From Amaranthus tricolor (Eukaryota > Streptophyta > Magnoliopsida > Caryophyllales > Amaranthaceae), in NCBI RefSeq assembly GCF_026212465.1, contig NC_080052.1, forward strand, positions 15,841,622-15,905,621: a stretch of 64,000 nt of DNA, written 5' to 3'. Positions 22,170-36,924 of the stretch are shown piece by piece. The notes below the pieces were generated by a model. That model saw nothing but the letters and a program-made list of their open reading frames with translations. It searched no databases and was not told the origin of the DNA. Numbering within the stretch: position 1 is the first letter of the stretch; every line of letters starts with the position of its first letter. The position numbers were made by a program, and so were the translations under genes.

Positions 22170-23600
22170 ACCTATAATTAACTTGTAATCATAACACAGA
22201 TATCTAATTCAAAGTGTGGTAAAGCTACTAAAGTTTATAGATGCTCATAAACCTCTAAGAGAAACTCTAAGTGTCATAGAATAAAGGGATAACCATCTTT
22301 GATGGGTAAACTTGTTGAAGCTTTTACAGAGTTGTTCGTGTGTGTAGCTTATATTGTGAGCTTGTTAAAATGATCTTTGAGTACTAAACATACATGTGGG
22401 TATGCAAACACAAGAGTGCAAGAGAGTGCTTGTACTCTATATATATGAGAGAACACTAATAAAGGTCTTTCAGGTTAAATAATAAGAAATAAAATAGTGA
22501 ATTTTTGTATGCGTTGTATCCTCTGTCTAATTGTAAGTATTACTTAATGAAATTTATTTGATGATTCAAGTGATATCCGAATTATGTTCGTCATTCATTG
22601 AAGTTTTTTCGCGTATCTTTCTTACTTATGTGTCTTAAGAGATCGCAACAGATGACCCTCCATAGCTTTTTCATCTTATTAAATATGGCTCCAGCCACAT
22701 ATGTTATTACTAATGTTTAAATTTTACACCCACAGCTGCAGCTGTAGAGCATGTATCCCAAGTTCAATCTTTGGTGCTTGCCATATTATTTATGAGAATT
22801 ATTTGTTTCACTAGAATCTATATCTCGAATTTTTAATTATTAGATTGTATGTTCTTTTGATTGTGTTTGGATAGCATTATATGGAGGGAAGGGAAGGGAG
22901 GAAAAGGGAAAGAAAAAAGAGGAATATAGAGGGAATAATTATATGTTCTTTCCGTTGTTTGAAATATTTTGTTTATAAAAAATATGAATGGCTCATTCCT
23001 GAATTCTCTTACCTCTATGTCCACCTTTTGCTTTTACCTTCCAAGTGAAGAAAATTGTGTACCTTTGTTTCATTCTAATTTCACCCATCTAAATATAGTA
23101 AAAAGGTGTAGCAAAATCAAAGAAACATAAAGAGTATATAACTTTGAAATAGTATACTATTATCTTTAGATTGAAAGATTAGGGGGGAACAAAACAAGAT
23201 TTAGAAGGATCGATTATCCTTTTTAGTATGAAAAATTTAAAGGTAGGAGATGGGCATTTCGATAAGGGGGTGTTTTAAGGGAATAATTCACAAAATTCTA
23301 TTATCAATTATTTTATCTAATTTTTTTGAAGCGGAAAGATTGATGTTAAAATGACTTTTCTCCATTTCCTAAACAAATATGGGTGATTGTCTTTATAAAT
23401 TGCTCCCCTTCCATTTTGTTTGATTCCCATTCTTTCATTCTGTCATAAATCTATATCAAAACACAAAATTAGTTTAGGTCCTTTGTTTGATTTTGCTATA
23501 AATCTAATTTTGGCTTTAATCCCATAATTTTTATTTGATTCTCATATAATTCATTTTCTCTTTTTAACATCTTATAAATTAATAAAGTAGACGATAATTA
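22170..23600. other. AT-rich stretch without a recognisable gene
   Basis: Only short frames. A G/A-rich tract at about 22880-22930 and a partly complementary stretch near 23360 suggest an old MITE, but I could not fix ends or target duplications. Confidence 0.4.
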
Positions 23601-23626
23601 ATAATATTTTCTCTCAAACTTCTTTT

Positions 23627-23632
23627 TTTATT
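23627..23632 (-). terminator. Poly(A) signal of the DEFL candidate
   Basis: AATAAA on the minus strand, about 57 nt past the stop codon. Such hexamers are common in AT-rich DNA, so this is only supportive. Confidence 0.35.
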
Positions 23633-23688
23633 TAAATGTTATTGTAACTACTTTAAAAATATTAGAACAGAGAAAAGATAGTAGCAAT

Positions 23689-23885
23689 CTAGCATATATA
23701 GCAGCCACAAAAAACATATTGCGGGTCACTTGGATAATAACAAAATGGAATGACATGATCTCCGTATACTCTCACGCAATACTCCTTGCAATGGTCATCT
23801 AGTACTTTCAAACCATCGCAAAGTGGTCTAATATCAGGAAATATATAATAACAAATGCTCTCTTCATCCATTTTTGCATTATTCC
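23689..23885 (-). CDS. Exon 2 of the DEFL candidate: mature peptide
   Basis: Open to the TAG at 23691-23689. It begins with Asn-Asn-Ala-Lys-Met, likely around the signal cleavage region, then the eight-Cys domain of about 56 residues rich in Tyr and Asp. It has no stop codon or frameshift, unlike every transposon gene nearby. Confidence 0.7.
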
Positions 23886-26800
23886 CTATCCAAAGAAAAT
23901 ATACATTTTCAATAAATATCAAGAATAAAAATATATAAAGTAAATAAATAATAGGTAAACCAAATTTTTTTCTAAGTATGAAAAATTAAGTTGCCAAATT
24001 TTGATACATACTTCATCCGTTCTTTTTTGTTCTTCCCATTTATTTTTGCACAATTTTCAAAGCAATTTTCGAATCTCAAGATCTCTAAATATAAATCATA
24101 AAAATTGTAAACAATATATAATAAGAAAGTATACATTAAGACGAATCTAACAAGATCTCACATGGATTTAGTTTATTTTCAATATAACTCTCATAAACCT
24201 TGATTAAATTTTTCTCCTCTTAAAGTAGAATATTTCAAATGAGAATAACATTAGAGAACGAAGATAGTATTTTACATTAAACTTTTAGTGTTGAAAAAAA
24301 TAGAAGAGATAATGTATTTTTATTAAATGATTCTACTTTTTTTTTAGAAAAAATTAACTAAAATAATTCAACCTTTTCATGATTTTCCTACAATAATCCC
24401 ACATATTGATTAACCATTTAATCCTAACTTTGAAGGGTATTTTCCTAGAGCAAACCACGTAACCGGACGACTTGCTACATCATGTTTTATTTTTTGTAAA
24501 AAAAATATCAATTAAGATAAAATGTCAAATAAAATGTAAAAAAATTCTGATTTTTTTAATTATTAAAAAGTTTTTATGGAAATTTTCAAAAATTTTTCTT
24601 ATTTTATATTAATTTTAAGTTTATTGTTTTGGTAAATTACATACTACAGCAAGTCATTGGGTTATCCAAGCTTACTCTTGGCAAATACCCCTTATGGTTG
24701 GGATTATTCATTGTTAATCATTATGTGGGATTATTGTAGGAAAATCATGAAAAAGTTGGATTATTCTTGGTAAATTTTCGTTTTTTTTATTAGTCGTAGT
24801 CATACATGGCACATCATCAAACTATTCTCTCTATTTTCATTTGTTTTTCCAATTCACATTTTGTGCAGGTTTCGGTACAAACTTAAAATTCTAAAAAGTT
24901 GAGATTTAGAAAATATATATTGAGACAAATCTATTAAGATCCCCACATGAATATGTTTTTTCATATAGATTGATGAGAAACCATGTTAAAAGTTTAACAC
25001 TAAAATATGTAAACACTATCTAAAAAGAACATATAAAAACGGAGAGAGTATTATTTTGTATTGATTGAACTTGTAACTTTATTGGTTGATCAAATATTGT
25101 TGTATCAAGTGAAGATATTAAGGCTTAATTAATTGATATATAATGGAATTTTAGTAAAATTTTAAAATTGTTTTATTTTAAATATATATTTATTATAGTT
25201 GTAAACACAACTGAGTTTAAAATAATTAGAAATTTCTAACTTTTTTATTCTAGGAAAATTTAATTCTAAAAGTTTTACTTTTAGATGTGATTAGCTTAAC
25301 ATAAATCTCATCTTTTATTCATTTTAGCTAGAAAAATTTTTACATTATTTTTCTTTTTTATAACAAAATTTGAGATTTTAAATGATAGCTAGTAATAAAA
25401 TTTTGTTCGTAGTAACGGATTCTTGTTTACATTTTACAATACATGGTCAATTTAAAAAGTATCATATAATTTAATAAAAAACTAAAATTTTCAAATAGTA
25501 TTCTTACAAAGGTTTATCACATGAAACATAATTATTAGCTAAATCGAATTCACATGACTTGTATACTACAATAAATATATTAAAGTCGACATCGTTTAAA
25601 GTTTCTTGGATTATAATTATTTTGGATTTAAAATTTACTTGATATTTCATATTAAAGTTTCATAGAATATATATTTGTTTTTTTATGTAAAAGTATTATT
25701 TGATTGAAGTTTAACTATCTAAAATATTATTTCAAGAAACAAAAAGATACATGATAAATAAATACTATTTTAACTATAAAAAAGAATTATTATAATAACA
25801 TTGTTTAAAGTTTACCCAAATTTTCCTATTTGCCTTTATAAAAAGGAAAATTTGTATATAATACTCTCAACTATTGGTGATTAACTCTAAGTATCTCCTA
25901 TTATTATTTAACTTTATATACCCCGAGTATTATGATACTTAACATTGAAAACTATAAATATTATTTTTAAGAAAAATTATACAAAATTATCCAATGTATA
26001 CCACCTTGTTGCACACACAAAAAATTGCAAAACAATACCTTATATGACCTAAACATTTGCAACACTACCACTTAACGGAATCTATCAATTGACGGTTAAG
26101 TAGAGGTGTGACTATTCATATTTTTGGCATGTGTACTACTTAATGAGCCGAATGTGTAATGATTTCAATACTTTATACTAGGTAATATAATAGTTTAAGA
26201 TATTTTGAGTCAATATTGAATATTAATTGAAAGTATAATTTACAAAATTTTCCTTATAAATATAAAAATTTTAATTAATACTTATATTGACATCTTAAAT
26301 TATTTTATTACAAGCACAATATATTTTAAAAATCCTTTATTCATTTTATATGAAATATTTTTATGTTATATAGGAAACATGTAATTGCAATTTTATTTTA
26401 CTCTGTACATTGTACGACATTTATACTAGTTTAGTACTAAAAGCTTTTATTTTTCTCACCTATGCACCTATTGCACAAGTTTAGAGAATAGATTTGAAAA
26501 CTATTTTGAATTTCATAGATAATATGTTCTAAAATAGGTAAAGTTAATTTTATTTAAAAAAAATATTATAAATGTCTTTTTTTTGCCTAAACCTATAGAC
26601 ATGTAGCATAGGTTAGAAAAACTGTTAACAATTTACAAGATCATATTTAAATATGAATTAGAATTTTGCGATATATGCGTGTCCAAAATTTAATTGTAAT
26701 TATGAAAAGGCATATAGCAAAGTGCTACTCTCCTATGAGAGATTGTCTCTGGTTGAGAAGACCTCAAAACAAAGATCCCATATACTAATAATTATATTAG

Positions 26801-27226
26801 TTAATCTATTTATTTCATCTATAAAGATTGTCTCATGGTGAGACCGACTCATACAAGAAGTTTTGCTTAGCCAATATTAATATACTAATTCTATTTTAAA
26901 GAAATTTTGCAATGTAGACTAGGAGTGTTCAAATATATCAAATCATAATCATCCAATCCGGAAATCTGATTTTAAAAATCGGATAATTCAAACTGGGTAT
27001 CCGGTTTAAAAACTGGATACTAGATTTTATACCGGATTCGGATTCGAATATTAGGAAAAATGGATATCCGATTTTCTATTTTTTCATTTTTAATTTTTTA
27101 TTTATTAAATATATAAGGGAAATTTGCAAAGAAACACCTTTTAAAACCCCTTTTTTGTAAAGAAACACCTTTTAAGAGACTTTTTTTTAAAAAAAAACAC
27201 ATTAAATAAAATAATAATTATTATTA

Positions 27227-27305
<79 letters not shown>

Positions 27306-27583
27306 TTTTTTTTAAAATTTTTTTTTAAAATAAAAAAAAATTATTATTAAAAATAAAAATAAAATTAAAAATAAAAACAAAAATAAAAATAAAAATTTTA
27401 AAAAGATTTTAAAAAAATTAATACTAATAATAAAAATAAAAAGTATAAAAAATATAAATTTAATAATTTTTTAAAAAAAAATTTTTTTAAATTTTATTTT
27501 TATTTTTATTTTTATTTTTATTATTAATATTAATTTTTTTTAATTTTTATTTTTATTATTATTTTAAAAAAAATTTTAAAAAA

Positions 27584-27618
<35 letters not shown>

Positions 27619-30252
27619 TAATAATAATAATAAAAACAAAAATAAAAAAATTAATAATAATAAAAATTTAAAATAAAATAAAAATAAAAACAAAAGTCAA
27701 CGCCGGAAAGATGACAAAAGTCACCGGAAACTGATTTAATGTGTTTTTTTTAAAAACAAGTCTCTTAAAAGGTGTTTTTTTACAAAAAAAATTATAAAAA
27801 GTGTTTCTTTACAAAAAAGGGTTTTAAAAAGTGTTTCTTTACAAATTTCCCTTATATATTTAAAAATCCAATTGTATTTTCAAAATGATTTCTATTCAAT
27901 GCTTAAAAAATAAGCTTGATTAAAGAAAGCGAAGTGAGCTTAAATATTTATATGGAAAAAACATAAAATTGTTTGAAAAATGACAAGAAAAAATAAAATA
28001 TTGAAAATCGGATATCCGGTATCTGATCTGAATCAAACCAGGTATCAGGATTCCGGATATCTGTTTTTTCGAACCAAAACTAAATAGTGATTTTTACTAT
28101 CCGAAAAACCGAATATTCGAATTTTCGTATCCGGGTTGATCCGATAAACACCGCTATTGTAGACAAATTTTGAGCAAGTATATATGGTACATGATTTTTT
28201 TTTTTTGGCATATAAATTGAAATGCTTTGCGATAGTTGCTGGTTTTGTCATTTATAATATAACTGAGATCGTCCCATACCAGACGCACCATGAGCAATAG
28301 TTCAGGATCCCGATTATAAGGGGTTCAATTTAAAAAATTTAAAAATAATTATAGCTAGTCTCTTGAGAGACCGTATCTTTGAGAAACGTATCTCAAGCCC
28401 AGTTCATAAAAGATTAATGTCTACTTATCATATTTTTTATGTCTACTTACATTACCTTTAATGCTTACTTATCGTATCTTTAATGCCTACTTTCAATATC
28501 TTAAATGTTTACTTACATTAATTTTAATACTTACATATAATATTTAAAAAAAACATATAATAAGTCAGCCTAATTAGAGATTAATGATATCTTTCAAAAA
28601 GACTGTGTCTTACAAAAATTTGTGAAATAATTAATGATATCTGTGACAATATTAAAACGCATAAACTGATGGATAGGAAGTTAATACTATTAAGCGGATA
28701 ACCTGTGAGTATATTGTTTTCAATTCAACTTTAACTTCCCAAATTAAAATTAAACTTTCTTTTTTCCTGCCATTGAATTGAATCTATGGCATTTTCCATA
28801 GATAATTTTACTCTTGAATATTCACATTCTCATCTTCACTAACATTTCATATCTCTAATCTCTAAAATTAAGAACTCAAAAAATAGTCAATAAAAGTGAA
28901 CTAGTGAAGATAAGTTTTGTATATATTATTGAAGCAAAGATTAATCTTCTTGAATATGGAATTAGAGAGTTTTGATAATTGAAATTTTAATGAGGGAAAT
29001 GAGTTTGTGAATATTGATCGATTCTTTCAGAATAATGAAAACAGATAATTTGGGAAAAGAAATGACAAATTGATGGGCAATGGCGTTTTACAGGAAATTA
29101 AGGAGAAGATTACTCACTATAATATATTTAACTTTTCGCTGAAATTTATTTATTGGCATTAAAAAATATCATTGGTTTACATTTTAGTTTAATAATTGTT
29201 GGTTTTATTTTAATTCCACTATAAATTAATTTAGAGACACATTATTTGATCTTTAGCGGCATTGAATAATTTGATATAGAGACATTAAATTAATGTCATT
29301 ATATATAATTCATTAAAAGCAAATTATGTTGTAGAGTCTTTTGATAAAGAAATGATCAAATGAACACTAAAATGCCATATAAATTAATTTTTTATTATAG
29401 TATCTTTAATGTATAATTTGGAACTTATAAGACATTAATTTTTGATGGACATACTTGACGACTTAGTTGGAAAGAATATAATAAAAAATGAGAGAAATGA
29501 ACACTAAATTGCCATACTTGTATCAAAATGTGGTAAAAGAATAAAAGATTAAATTGAAAAAAACAGTAATTTTTTATTGACAAATTTTTCTAGTTTTTAA
29601 TTTCAAGAAAAAGATTAATTTATCAATTGTCAAAAAATTTTTATATTTGACTTCAAATCAGGTTGTATTCCTCCTCTATTGATTTTTGAATGAAAATTTG
29701 TTGATTTTCGTGATTAATTAATATTTAATAATTATTTCTTTTAAAGATAAATATTTATTCTGATGTGAAAAACGTAAAAAAAATAAATTGATGAATTTAT
29801 TCAATCTCAAATAAGAGCATTTTAAAAAACTTGTAAGAAAGAATCGCAAAATAAAAAAAGGAAAATGTTTGTGATTTTTTTGTTGATGATGCCATTGATA
29901 ATGATACAAATATTGATTAAAATATGGGTATAAAAATTTCAAGTGATACACGTGTAAGTTTGAAACTTAATTGGGCACACGTTTGTTTTTTAAAATGCCC
30001 ATGTTTTATTTTTTACTCAGGGTCTCTAAATTGTTTGAGATGCTCTTTACAATATAGTTGATAAAATTTTTTGATAAAAATATAAATCTTGATATTTATT
30101 TTGGTAATTTTTAAATTCATTTAATGTACAATAGATGATCACAAAATCAAAATACAAGGTATACTTATTGGCAATAGACATATAATAAAGAGTAAAATGT
30201 TACCTGTAATCAAAATTAGGAGAATCAAACATAGCCCAAAAGCTTTCATCAT
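23689..30252 (-). CDS. Candidate defensin-like (DEFL) secreted cysteine-rich peptide gene, two exons
   Basis: Exon 1 (30252-30204) encodes a hydrophobic 16-residue leader starting with two Met and ends G|GTAAC. Exon 2 (23885-23689) follows a TTTGGATAG acceptor in the matching phase and ends with TAG. The predicted mature part has eight Cys spaced C-X10-C-X9-C-X3-C-X11-C-X10-C-X-C-X2-C. The CXXXC and CXC pairs are hallmarks of the cysteine-stabilised alpha-beta fold, and an intron just after the signal sequence is typical of plant DEFL genes. A TATA box lies upstream and AATAAA downstream. The 6.3-kb intron is extraordinary and full of transposons, so expression is uncertain; a closer first exon cannot be excluded. 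Role (defence or signalling) is not deducible. Confidence 0.6.
24350..24779. mobile_element. Foldback element with ~135-bp inverted repeats (MULE-like MITE)
   Basis: The arm 24350-24485 and the arm 24640-24779 are inverted copies sharing, for example, CATGATTTTCCTACAATAAT. Such long terminal arms and the absence of coding sequence fit a Mutator-like non-autonomous element. The 9-bp target duplication is not clear because both flanks are T-rich. Lies in the DEFL intron. Confidence 0.65.
26920..28156. mobile_element. hAT-like non-autonomous element 1
   Basis: 1237 bp with ends TAGGAGTGTTCAAAT and (reverse complement) TAGCGGTGTTTATCG. It is flanked by 8-bp copies ATGTAGAC (26912-26919) and TTGTAGAC (28157-28164), 7 of 8 matching. 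Both subterminal regions are made of degenerate GGATATCCGGTT-type blocks that are self-complementary. No transposase. Carries a second foldback element inside. Confidence 0.8.
27112..27856. mobile_element. Palindromic foldback element nested in hAT-like element 1
   Basis: Arms are AAGGGAAATTTG on the left and CAAATTTCCCTT on the right. Each arm carries two copies of a TAAAGAAACACCTTTTAA-like unit. The core is low-complexity ATT/AAT DNA with a (TTA)n run at about 27211-27303. Palindromy continues into the flanking ATATA, so the target duplication cannot be told from the repeat. Confidence 0.7.
29115..29402. mobile_element. Short CACTA-type MITE
   Basis: 288 bp; left end CACTATAATATATTTAA, right end reads TACTATAATAAAAAATTAA on the other strand. 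The inside resembles the sequence starting at 43480 (AACTTTTCGC, a GGCATT / GACATT repeat, AATAATTGTTGGTTTT). Flanking triplets ACT and TCT agree in two of three bases. Confidence 0.55.
30204..30252 (-). CDS. Exon 1 of the DEFL candidate: signal peptide
   Basis: 49 nt giving 16 codons plus one base. The translation is Met-Met-Lys followed by a run of Leu/Ile, as in a secretory leader. A GTAAC donor follows. A phase-1 junction gives Gly as the next residue, and exon 2 supplies the rest of that codon. Confidence 0.6.
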
Positions 30253-30344
30253 TTCAGTACAACAATTGATATGCGTGCTCTTTAAAGAGTTTTCTTCTAT
30301 GATGAACAAGAGACTAAAGTTAAAAATTCTACTTTTGTGTGTTT

Positions 30345-30352
30345 CTTATATA
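30345..30352 (-). promoter_or_regulatory. TATA box of the DEFL candidate
   Basis: TATATAAG on the minus strand, about 93 nt upstream of the first ATG, leaving room for a roughly 60-nt leader. Confidence 0.5.
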
Positions 30353-30835
30353 ATTAACTGAAAATTCATAATTCATTGATGTGCTTTTTGTGAATGTTCC
30401 TCACACACAACCACTGCACATACGCATTTATTTATTTATATACATTTAATTTCTATCAAATATGGACATATATATTATTTGGATACTAATTATGATAGAG
30501 TATGAAATAAATTTAAAGATATGGTAAATTATTTCATAATAATTACCATGTTTTTAAGTTTATCTTTATTACTCTTTTTAGGGATTCACTATATTATGAA
30601 AAATTGCATCAAAATTAATACTATTTTAGCCCTTTGAAATAATGTCATTTGACTCAAAAAGCTCCCATACTTAAGGTAAAATGTGTTATTTTGAACGAAC
30701 ATGGAGTAATTATCAATATTATCTTATCAATCATCATACAAATGGTAAATCATATCATAATCGTCATCATATCATAATCAAAATCATAATCATCGTATCA
30801 TAAATCATAATCATAATCATAAATAGTAATAAAAG

Positions 30836-32905
<2,070 letters not shown>

Positions 32906-33848
32906 TAAATTAAGAAAGTATTTAAATTATATTTTTATATTAATTCTTTATATCTAACTGAGAATCATAAAGTGATTAATTGTTTCAAAAAAAATATTTC
33001 ATATGTAAGTAAGAAATTATTTTTGAAATATATATTTCTTTAAATTATCATCATAATCATAAATATTAATAAAAAGGAACTTCTTAGAAGCCTTGTAAAA
33101 TGTATTTATTTCGTAAGCCTATAATTGATTGCGTGGAAATTTATTGATTGACTATAACTATATGTGAGGATTTGACTTTATACTTAGGGAAATAATTAAC
33201 TCATTAAAACATGTAATATTTGTTAATTGACAATAACTATATGTGATGATCTATTCAAATACTATATTTCTCTTATTTAACCATAAAAATAATATACATG
33301 TAAATCTTTATTTTAACTTAGATAATAAATCATCATATAATAAATAAGCTAACTAATTTGACTATTTTTTCAACTAAATCCTCCCTCCTATCTATCATAG
33401 TTGAAGACTTTATAAATTTTATTTTATCTCAATTATCAATAATTACTATGAGTATAGATTTTAATATTGTTTTATAATAAATTATTATTCTCTTTGATAA
33501 TGATAATATCATAACAAATACAAAACTTTAATAATTAAGTTTATATTGTAAATGAATTAATTTTATAATATAATATTATTATTAATATCAATAAATATTT
33601 ATAGTATCTGTCTTTACATGGAAAGCTATCTAATAATGATTAAAAGATACTCCCACTGTAACATTTCAAATGTCTCATAGTTTGAGGCTTTACTTCTAGT
33701 TTTGTATGTGAAACCAATTTACTTCCATGCTTATCTTGCATAAATATGTACATAGACTCATAGAGAAAGGACGATATTGCATAGTCAATCGCTATCATAG
33801 CCTTTATTAGATAGATACTTTACTATATCAAGATGAAAACAAAATAAA
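32906..33848. other. AT-rich spacer
   Basis: No open frame of note, no terminal repeats recognised. Confidence 0.4.
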
Positions 33849-34613
33849 GGCATGTTTGGTTGGCTCTTTTTTAATGGTATGGAATGGTATCACAACCATT
33901 TTAATTTTTGGTTAGGCCTTTTTACATTGGGATGTCATACCCTCTGGATTCTCATCCCATTTTAATCCTCTAGAATCCCATACCCTCCTACCCCCAAGTT
34001 TCAAACTCCATTCCAACCCATATTCAAACTCTAATTTCAGAAAAGTTATGAGAGAGAAAAAAATAGCAGCCACCTTCCTCCTCCAACAACAGTGAAAGCT
34101 GAACGGACTCCAACTTCACCGGTTGACTTCCTCCCCGGCGACAGCTCTCTTCTCCGGTACGGCTATCATCTCCGGCACTTTGTCAAACAATCATCAGGTT
34201 TTTTTTTTCAATTTTCGTCCAATATAATTGTAGATTTATCAATTTTGTTATCTTTTGATTGCTTTGTAAATTGTTATATATGTCGATATATATGTTTTTC
34301 TGATTTTTAACAAGATCTCATGGAGATTTCTGTAGATATATGTCGATATATAGGCTTGTTTTTTTTAATTACACGATAATATGTGTGTTCATGAGTTGGT
34401 GGAGACAATTGGGTTACGGACGCTAACGAGCATATGGGTTTCGATTGCTGTTGGATATATATGATTGCTAGATTGTTATTTTTCAAGAATAATTTTACTG
34501 TATATATGGCATTATAGATAAGATATTGGAAGCAAAATGATAGAATATATATATGGTAATATATAATTTTTTTCTATTTATTAATATGATGATGCATGTA
34601 TACATTCACAGAA

Positions 34614-36003
34614 ATGATTTCATCTCAATTAGCCATAGTAAGAAGAAGGAAGAAGAGACAAATTGAATTACTACTACTTTTCATGGTTGTTAACAATGTG
34701 GTCACAATCATGTACTTGGTGATGTGTATGATGGGTGTAATTGTTTATGAAATTGAACGACCACGTTATAGCAAAAGTGAGAAGAAACACCTTAGACAAA
34801 AGCACTTGGATGCACTAATCAAGGATAGTGATATAGTTTGCAAAAGTGAACTTCGTGTGAATAGAAGAACCTTTTATGTCCTTTGTGAGATGGTCAGAGA
34901 TGTCAGTGGTTTAAATGGCACTCGAAATATGTCTTTGGAGGAAATTGTAGCTATGTTCTTGTACACTTTGGCACATCATTTGAAAAATAGGACAATTAGA
35001 AGTCATTTCTTTCGAAGTGGAGAAAGTGTTAGTAGAAACTTCCACCGATGTCTTCTTGCCGTCTTAAAACTACATACTCACTTGCTAAAATAGCCGACAC
35101 CTATAACAGAAGATTGTGAAGTGGATAGATGGAAATGTTTTAAGGTAATTTCATCTATATTATTTAAAAATCTATCCACTTTGTTTATTGTAAAACTTAT
35201 CCCTTTTAACTTTTTTTTGTAGAATTGTTTAGGAGCCTTAGATGGCACTCATATTAGTGTTCATGTGCCAAGTGAGGATAGAGCAAGATATCGAACAAGG
35301 AAATGTTTTATTTCTATGAATGTGTTAGGTGTATGTAACCCTAATTTGGAGTTCATATATGTTCAACCTGGTTGGGAAGGATTCGCTCATGATGGTCGTG
35401 TCCTTCGAGATGCTATTACTAGGCCTAATGGTTTAAAAGTGCCACAAGGTAATCATACTTAGAATTTATATTTTATATTGTGGTATCCAATAAGCAATGT
35501 CATGACTTTTTTTTTTTCCATATGTCAAGGTTCCTACTATTTGGTAGATGCAGGATACACGAATTGTGAAGGGTTTTTTGCACCATATAGAGGTCATCGA
35601 TATCACCTTAAAGAGTGGGGGGACCGACAACCAATTAGTGCGGAAGAGTACTTCAACATGAAACATTCTAAGGCAAAGAATGTTATTGAGAGATGTTTTG
35701 GACTATTAAAAGGAAGGTGGGGGTATTCTTAGGACCCCATCCTTCTTTCCAATACGTACTCATAGGCGTATAGTTCAAGCATGTGTACTATTACACAATC
35801 TTATTTGAAAACATATGCGAAGAGATTACACAATGTATTGGGATTTCGATAGTGAAGAAGGTGAAAGTGATGATGAGGGCCTAGATGATGAAGTTGAGTT
35901 GATTACTCAAATAGCTACTACGGATGCTTGGACTACTTATCAGAATAACTTAGCACAAAATATGTTTAATAATTGGAGACTTAGGCATAGTAGCCAAACA
36001 TAA
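34614..36003 (+). pseudogene. PIF/Harbinger transposase (HARBI1-like), three exons, degraded
   Basis: Exons 34614-35144, 35223-35448 and 35530-36003 are joined by GT-AG introns of 78 and 81 nt in consistent phase. Exon 1 holds the helix-turn-helix region ('MSLEEIVAMFLYTLAHH') and ends with an in-frame TAG at 35091-35093 where the family has Lys. Exon 2 has 'GALDGTHI' (first Asp), exon 3 'YYLVDAGYTN' (second Asp) and 'NVIERCFGLLKGRW' (Glu), so the catalytic triad survives. A frameshift near 35722 precedes the acidic C-terminus (35815-36003). An alternative start lies at 34596. Confidence 0.88.
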
Positions 36004-36201
36004 ATGTTTTGTTTAGTTTATTTGGACTTATGTTTGGGTGTTCCTTTTTATGATGTAATCGAATTTTTTTTTGTAATCTAAAACTTTTTTTTATGGTGTT
36101 GAGATATTTTTTATGGTGTAATTGGATTATTTATTTTATCTTGCAAATAAGAAAATAGCCTTATTTGGTAATCTTTTTTTAATACATCATTGTTGTATAG
36201 G

Positions 36202-36924
36202 ATGGATGTTGGTCAATTTGTTCAAAGTGGAAGAGGGAAAAACAAGCGATCATGGACTAAATCTGAGGAAGAATGTTTGATTAATGGTTTGTTGGAGATG
36301 AGTGCCGATCCTTCATGGAAAGCTGATTGTTTGTGAAAAGAATATGATTGTGAAAGGCAATCTTATGAAGAATTTTGTAAGGTACACAAATACTTTGACT
36401 TGTTTAATATTTGTTAGAAATTATAACATATTTTAAATGACGTATCTTTTTTTTATTCAATTCTTGTTTAATTTCAACAACACAGAAATGCTCAAGGATT
36501 ATGGAAAGTTCCTTTTCCATTTTATGATCAACTGTCAGTTATCTTTGGTGCCGATCGAGCTACTGGAGTGCAATCTGAGACTTTTGTCGAAGCTGTTGAC
36601 AATCAAGAGAAAGAGACCATTGAACTAGATAAGGGTGGTAGTGATGAAGATGATGAATTTGATGATAATGAGTCCGTCAACCAATCAAAATAATCAACTC
36701 CAAGTGAACCTTCTTCAAACAAAGTCAAAAAAGAAAAGGCTCCAAATGAACAAGGAAGGAAAAGGAAGAAGCCGGAGGTTGTGGACTTAACTTCTTCTTT
36801 TAACAATATGTCTTCTGGCTTTTCAAATCATATGAATAAGACGAACAAGCATATGTCTTTCATTTTCAAAGAATCAAATCTTTCCTTTTCAAAATTTCTT
36901 CAAGAATCTTTCCATGGCACCTAA
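36202..36924 (+). pseudogene. Myb/SANT-like DNA-binding protein of the PIF element
   Basis: Starts at ATG 36202 with 'GRGKNKRSWTKSEEECLINGLLEMSADPSWKAD', the usual N-terminus of the PIF Myb-like ORF that escorts the transposase. A TGA follows at about 36334, and the middle of the trihelix domain is missing. After an intron (about 36380-36485) it resumes with 'GLWKVPFPFYDQLSVIFGADRATG' and an acidic-then-basic tail ending near 36924, with another stop at about 36691. Confidence 0.75.

Noticed and set aside
22858..23430. Possible MITE with GGAGGGAAGGGAAGGGAGG near one end and a complementary stretch near the other
   Set aside because: Ends and target duplication could not be defined and the match is short.
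23886..30203. Another first exon for the DEFL candidate closer to exon 2
   Set aside because: I looked for a Met followed by a hydrophobic leader and GT donor in phase 1 on the minus strand within a few hundred bases and saw none as good as 30252-30204; this remains an eye search.
34092..34310. 72-codon plus-strand frame before the PIF transposase
   Set aside because: It lies in the probable 5' leader of the element and has no similarity to the transposase or other known proteins.
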